From Eubacterium sp. MSJ-33 (lineage in GTDB: Bacteria > Bacillota > Clostridia > Lachnospirales > Lachnospiraceae), in contig NZ_CP076562.1 in assembly GCF_022174665.1 (NCBI RefSeq), positions 2,496,525-2,560,524 of the forward strand: a stretch of 64,000 nucleotides of DNA, read 5' to 3'. Position 1 is the first letter of the stretch; the number at the start of each line of letters is the position of its first letter. Positions 60,630 through 64,000 of the stretch are shown here, in pieces. The notes under the pieces are model-generated. The model searched no databases and had not been told where the DNA came from. It saw only the letters and a program-made list of their open reading frames with translations. A program made the position numbers and the translations under genes.

Positions 60630-62690
60630 ATGTTGTTGTATAGGTTGATATTTCAATGCCCAAAGGACTTTGTGGAGAAGATACGACGGGAAGAACAGGA
60701 TCGCATGCGGTCGGGATGCCGGTATCAAGGAACGATGTTATCATTGAATACAAAATTTGAAAATCATTATAATAATGACAGGCGAATGCGGGCAGTCATC
60801 AGTGGAATGACAGGAAATAAGTTGACTGTGGTGGTTGCCTGTGAGGCAGACAAAATAGAGCTTGCATCGTGTGTGAACTATATTGGAAGTGTCATTCCTG
60901 GTGCAAAATTCAAGAAGAAAACCGAACTGACGATTGAGGACTTTCAGCGGGAAGTACAGTATGCGAATGACAGAACATGGATTGGATGTGAAGGTGAAGA
61001 TCTGGTTGACAGATTGGGATTGAATATTCGGGCGAAACGTTACCTCCTCACGGAGGGAGCTATGTATAAGATAGAAGAGACTATTTGTACAGGAGAAGAT
61101 ATCAATAAGGAGCTAAGCTTTGCGCAGCTTTCCGATATTATGGCATCGGATAATTTTCGGGAAGAAATGGAAAGAATCTATTCTGATGAAAATGAGAAGA
61201 AGTTCTATGGACACCCCGTGCATTATCTGGTTACGGCAGGAGAAAAGAAAGCGGCACAGGAGATGATCAAGATTCTGGTTTCCGCATTGGTGAAAAATAA
61301 ACGACTGCTCGGTGGAAGAGTTTGTAGTATGTATGATCTTGCAGGAACCGCATACAGGGATGAAGGTTTTGACGTTTTATTTAATGCCATGAAAGGCGGA
61401 ACGGTGGTTGTGTATCTGTCTATTTATCAGGATACCAGCCGGGTAAAGGAATATTCAGGCTTGATGGAACGGTTTGCTTCGAAGATGGAGACCTATGGAA
61501 ATGATATCTTATTTATATTCGTGGATGTTTCGTCGCAGAGAAATATTGCAGACGATGCCGTGGCAATGATGCTTAAAAATGCAGATGTGGTCAGCATTGA
61601 TGAAGGACATGGAGATCTGGAAGATGCGAAGGCATATTTGAAAAGGCTGGCTGGTAAGACGGTGTATAAAGATTATTCAACATCGGATCTGGATGTTTTT
61701 TTGCCTAAAGATAAGGTTGAATATACAGCATCGGATGTTTATCAGGCGTATAATCACTGGTATGGAAAAGGACTGAAAACGCATGTGTATAAGGCGTATA
61801 AGGAGCAGGATGTTGTACGGCTTAAGGTGAAGAATAAACCCAGAACGCCATACGAGGAGCTGCAGAAGATGATCGGACTTACTGAGGTAAAGATGGTGGT
61901 TGATGAACTCTGTGCTACGGCAAGGCTGAAAAGGACGCGGAAGCGGTTCGGAATTGTGGATGAAAATTTTACGATGCATATGCTTTTTTCAGGGAATCCG
62001 GGGACGGCTAAAACGACGGTAGGCCGATTGCTTGCACAGATCTTGAAAAACGAGGAAGTTCTAAAACGGGGACAACTGGTAGAGTGTGGACGTCAGGATC
62101 TGGTTGGAAAATATGTTGGCTGGACGGCGAAAAATGTGGAGGAAAAATTCAGATCTGCACGTGGCGGGGTTCTCTTTATTGATGAAGCATATGCACTTGT
62201 GGAAGATGGAAATACGTATGGTGCAGAGGCAATCAATACGATCGTACAGATGATGGAGAATTTCCGCGATGATGTAGTTGTGATATTTGCCGGGTATCCA
62301 GAGAAGATGAAACAGTTTCTGGATAAAAATGAGGGGCTGCGCAGCCGGATTGCGTTTCATATGAATTTCCCGGATTACAATACTGATGAACTTTTGGATA
62401 TAATGAAGCGGATGCTGGAGCAAAGACAATTTCGCTTAGAGGGACAGGCGGCAGAGAGAAAATGTCGTTCGATTTTCGAGACTGCCTCCAAGGAAGCAGA
62501 GTTTGGAAATGGACGATTTGTAAGGAATCTGCTGGAGCATGCGATTATGCGTCAGGCAAATCGTCTGTACGAAGGTGCAGACAATGATAAGGAGATTTCA
62601 AAGGAGGAAGCAATGACATTGCTTGCAGATGATTTTGAGATGATTGGTATGAAGAAAGAGCGTAAAACAATGGGGTTTGCAACGGTATAA
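60630..62690 (+). CDS. AAA+ ATPase of the CbbX/SpoVK type with long N-terminal region
   Basis: A 686-residue protein. The start at 60630 follows AAAGGAAAGG; the open frame further upstream overlaps the esterase gene. The AAA+ module fills the last 250 residues: Walker A GNPGTAKTT at 455-463, the pore-loop-like GKYVGWTAKNVEEKF, Walker B GGVLFIDEAYAL, sensor and arginine finger region NEGLRSRIAFHMNF, and a lid. The first 440 residues are not recognised. They contain a possible alpha/beta domain (DILFIFVDVSSQRNIADDAV) and a segment that may bind a client. Related AAA+ proteins remodel protein complexes; the client is unknown. A terminator follows. Confidence 0.85.
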   Translation: MLLYRLIFQCPKDFVEKIRREEQDRMRSGCRYQGTMLSLNTKFENHYNNDRRMRAVISGMTGNKLTVVVACEADKIELASCVNYIGSVIPGAKFKKKTELTIEDFQREVQYANDRTWIGCEGEDLVDRLGLNIRAKRYLLTEGAMYKIEETICTGEDINKELSFAQLSDIMASDNFREEMERIYSDENEKKFYGHPVHYLVTAGEKKAAQEMIKILVSALVKNKRLLGGRVCSMYDLAGTAYRDEGFDVLFNAMKGGTVVVYLSIYQDTSRVKEYSGLMERFASKMETYGNDILFIFVDVSSQRNIADDAVAMMLKNADVVSIDEGHGDLEDAKAYLKRLAGKTVYKDYSTSDLDVFLPKDKVEYTASDVYQAYNHWYGKGLKTHVYKAYKEQDVVRLKVKNKPRTPYEELQKMIGLTEVKMVVDELCATARLKRTRKRFGIVDENFTMHMLFSGNPGTAKTTVGRLLAQILKNEEVLKRGQLVECGRQDLVGKYVGWTAKNVEEKFRSARGGVLFIDEAYALVEDGNTYGAEAINTIVQMMENFRDDVVVIFAGYPEKMKQFLDKNEGLRSRIAFHMNFPDYNTDELLDIMKRMLEQRQFRLEGQAAERKCRSIFETASKEAEFGNGRFVRNLLEHAIMRQANRLYEGADNDKEISKEEAMTLLADDFEMIGMKKERKTMGFATV

Positions 62691-62731
62691 AACAGGGTCC
62701 AATGTTATTGGCAATACATGTAAATCAGTAA

Positions 62732-62764
62732 AACATGCAGGTTTAGCAACCTGTGTGTTTTTTT
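62732..62764 (+). terminator. Terminator of the AAA+ gene
   Basis: ACATGCAGGTT pairs with AACCTGTGTGT, followed by TTTTTTT. Confidence 0.85.
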
Positions 62765-62924
62765 GATATAAATTGATAATTATGAAAATATAAAAATTAA
62801 TACGCAAATAGTTAGGACAAGGGAATACCTCTTGTGATAAAATACTGGAGGAATAATGTGCTATTATGCTGTTTATAAATAGAAGGTCTATTAAATAAGA
62901 ATTTATAGTATTAAGGGGATATAT

Positions 62925-63776
62925 ATGACTCTATCAAATACGGAAATTAAATATGAAAAAAAAATGTACAGGCTGAAATATGCGCCGGACTGGGACGGGC
63001 TAAAAGCTATGATCAATCGTGCGAAAGGATCTGAGCGGAGTATGCGGCAGTTTGCATCAGCTTGTGAAATCAGTCCGGCAACGTTTACCAGAATTATGAA
63101 TGGCGATTATAAAAAACCGTTGTCAGTGGAGATGTTGAAGAAAATCGTAGAGGCAGCGGTGCCGGATGCCGGAGTCGCAATGCCGGAGGCTTTGCTGGCG
63201 GACGGCTATGTGGAAGAAGACCTGGATGCCTTGGAAGAAAATCGTTACACAGATCAACATGGCCGATTGAGAGTCTCAGACTTATATGAGATTCTTGTGA
63301 ACGATCTGCGTCGGAGAAAATTACCATTTATAACATATTCTGCGGGCAGTGAAGAGGATATTCCGCGAAGTAGGTTGGAAATGAATAACTTTGACCGATA
63401 TCAGTCTTATCATATGCTGACAGTTCACGTTCAAGGATACGAACCAAAGTACCACAAATTCCATGTGAATGATGCTGACGGGTATCATGTGCGGACAACG
63501 GAAGATCTATGGAGAATCCTTAAAGTATATTCTCTGATGCTTCTGCGGGATGCATATGAACCGGAGGCTGCAAACGATTATAAATACATCATTGTGTTTA
63601 CTTCGGACAAGGTATTTCAGCTTTTCTCAGATGTAATGAAATCCGTAACCGTGAACAATTCGATATCGGCGATATTGGTAGATAAGCAGGAACGGTCGGT
63701 GCGGAAGGAATTTGCTATTCCAAGGAAAGATGGAAAAAGGGAAAAATCAATATTTGAGGAACCATATAAAGAGTAG
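62925..63776 (+). CDS. HTH (Cro/C1-type) regulator with C-terminal sensing region
   Basis: A 283-residue protein. The helix-turn-helix (SMRQFASACEISPATFTRIMNG) lies at about 38-62, and the remainder is an unrecognised alpha/beta region (ITYSAGSEEDIPRSR; HMLTVHVQGYEPKYHKFHVN; YKYIIVFTSDKVFQLFSDVM). The start follows TTAAGGGGA. Its own upstream region contains CTCTTGTGATAAAATACTGG, partly like the loop of the GGGACGC hairpins. A terminator comes right after. Confidence 0.7.
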   Translation: MTLSNTEIKYEKKMYRLKYAPDWDGLKAMINRAKGSERSMRQFASACEISPATFTRIMNGDYKKPLSVEMLKKIVEAAVPDAGVAMPEALLADGYVEEDLDALEENRYTDQHGRLRVSDLYEILVNDLRRRKLPFITYSAGSEEDIPRSRLEMNNFDRYQSYHMLTVHVQGYEPKYHKFHVNDADGYHVRTTEDLWRILKVYSLMLLRDAYEPEAANDYKYIIVFTSDKVFQLFSDVMKSVTVNNSISAILVDKQERSVRKEFAIPRKDGKREKSIFEEPYKE

Positions 63777-63800
63777 TCAGAAATGACTGCTCTTTTTTTA
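63772..63800 (+). terminator. Terminator of the HTH gene
   Basis: AGTAGTCA pairs with TGACTGCT (one G-T pair) over GAAA, followed by CTTTTTTT. It overlaps the stop codon. Confidence 0.8.
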
Positions 63801-63909
63801 ATATTTTTATGTTTTTGTCATCAGTAACTGTTTACAAAACGCTAAACATATGTTAAACATATAATAAACAAATAAACAAGCGATGTGAATTGTAAAAGGA
63901 GAGGATATT

Positions 63910-64000
63910 ATGCGATATTTTAATTGTATGTTGAATGCGAATTCAGAGAGTATTCAGAAAAACACAAAGATTCGTTTGAAGGATTATGATTATTCAAGTA
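63910..64000 (+). CDS. Start of an unidentified gene (partial)
   Basis: 30 codons behind AAAGGAGAGG (MRYFNCMLNANSESIQKNTK, then IRLKDYDYSS), cut by the window end. The ribosome site and spacing support a real gene. No family can be named from so short a stretch. Confidence 0.6.
   Translation, partial: MRYFNCMLNANSESIQKNTKIRLKDYDYSS

Noticed and set aside
1..64000. tRNA, rRNA and other structured RNA genes
   Set aside because: No cloverleaf, rRNA or familiar riboswitch pattern was recognised by eye on either strand; a covariance-model scan would be needed to exclude small ones.

Overview
The window looks like a chromosome segment of a gut-type Clostridia, most likely family Lachnospiraceae. 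The backbone genes are moderately low in GC, start behind strong AGGAGG-type ribosome sites and include rpsT, uvrC, greA, lysS, glgB, malQ, aroA and a stand-alone PurO/AICAR transformylase pair. They are interrupted by mobile-element cargo typical of human-gut Firmicutes. The assignment is inferred from gene content and style; no rRNA is present to test it.

Layout. (1) 1-7.18 kb: right part of an integrative mobilizable element (sigma-like regulators, RepA-type ATPase, iteron-like repeats and a possible oriT, MobV relaxase, ParB-like protein, PC4/YdbC protein, large serine recombinase). It has split an M18 aminopeptidase gene, whose N-terminal part follows on the minus strand. (2) 7.9-31.1 kb: housekeeping backbone: nuclease lipoprotein, aroA, membrane MutS-like ATPase, a large unknown protein, uvrC, yqeG, rpsT, a 1299-residue PAS/GGDEF/EAL protein, glgB, SanA/YdcF protein, purine synthesis pair, greA, and lysS with a fused tRNA-binding domain. 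(3) 31.2-52.7 kb: a mosaic accessory region full of decayed conjugative-element pieces (zinc-ribbon gene, SNF2-helicase tail, TOPRIM-gene ends, integrase N-terminus, relaxase tail, GNAT, AraC and LacI remnants). These surround intact cargo: a GC-rich sigma factor/small membrane protein/membrane protein/PrsW protease operon with a 1897-residue sortase-type surface protein; a TIR-domain protein and an AlbA_2 ATPase-like regulator; and a LanFEG-type peptide-resistance ABC transporter with its two-component system. (4) 52.7-64 kb: malQ, macrodomain-like PARG protein, two tandem paralogous sigma factors fused to membrane-anchored extracytoplasmic domains, an esterase, a CbbX/SpoVK-like AAA+ ATPase and an HTH regulator.

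Most notable: the three tandem repeats of the surface protein each contain a 72-base segment. Between repeats 1 and 2 all 14 differences in that segment fall at first or second positions of 11 codons, with no silent change, inside otherwise identical DNA. This is the footprint expected of a diversity-generating retroelement acting on a C-type-lectin-like display domain. No reverse transcriptase or template repeat is seen in the window, so the driver would have to act from elsewhere. Second: the pair of single-chain transmembrane sigma factors at 56.3-59.3 kb share a nearly identical cytoplasmic half and promoter region but carry unrelated outside domains, suggesting sensor swapping.
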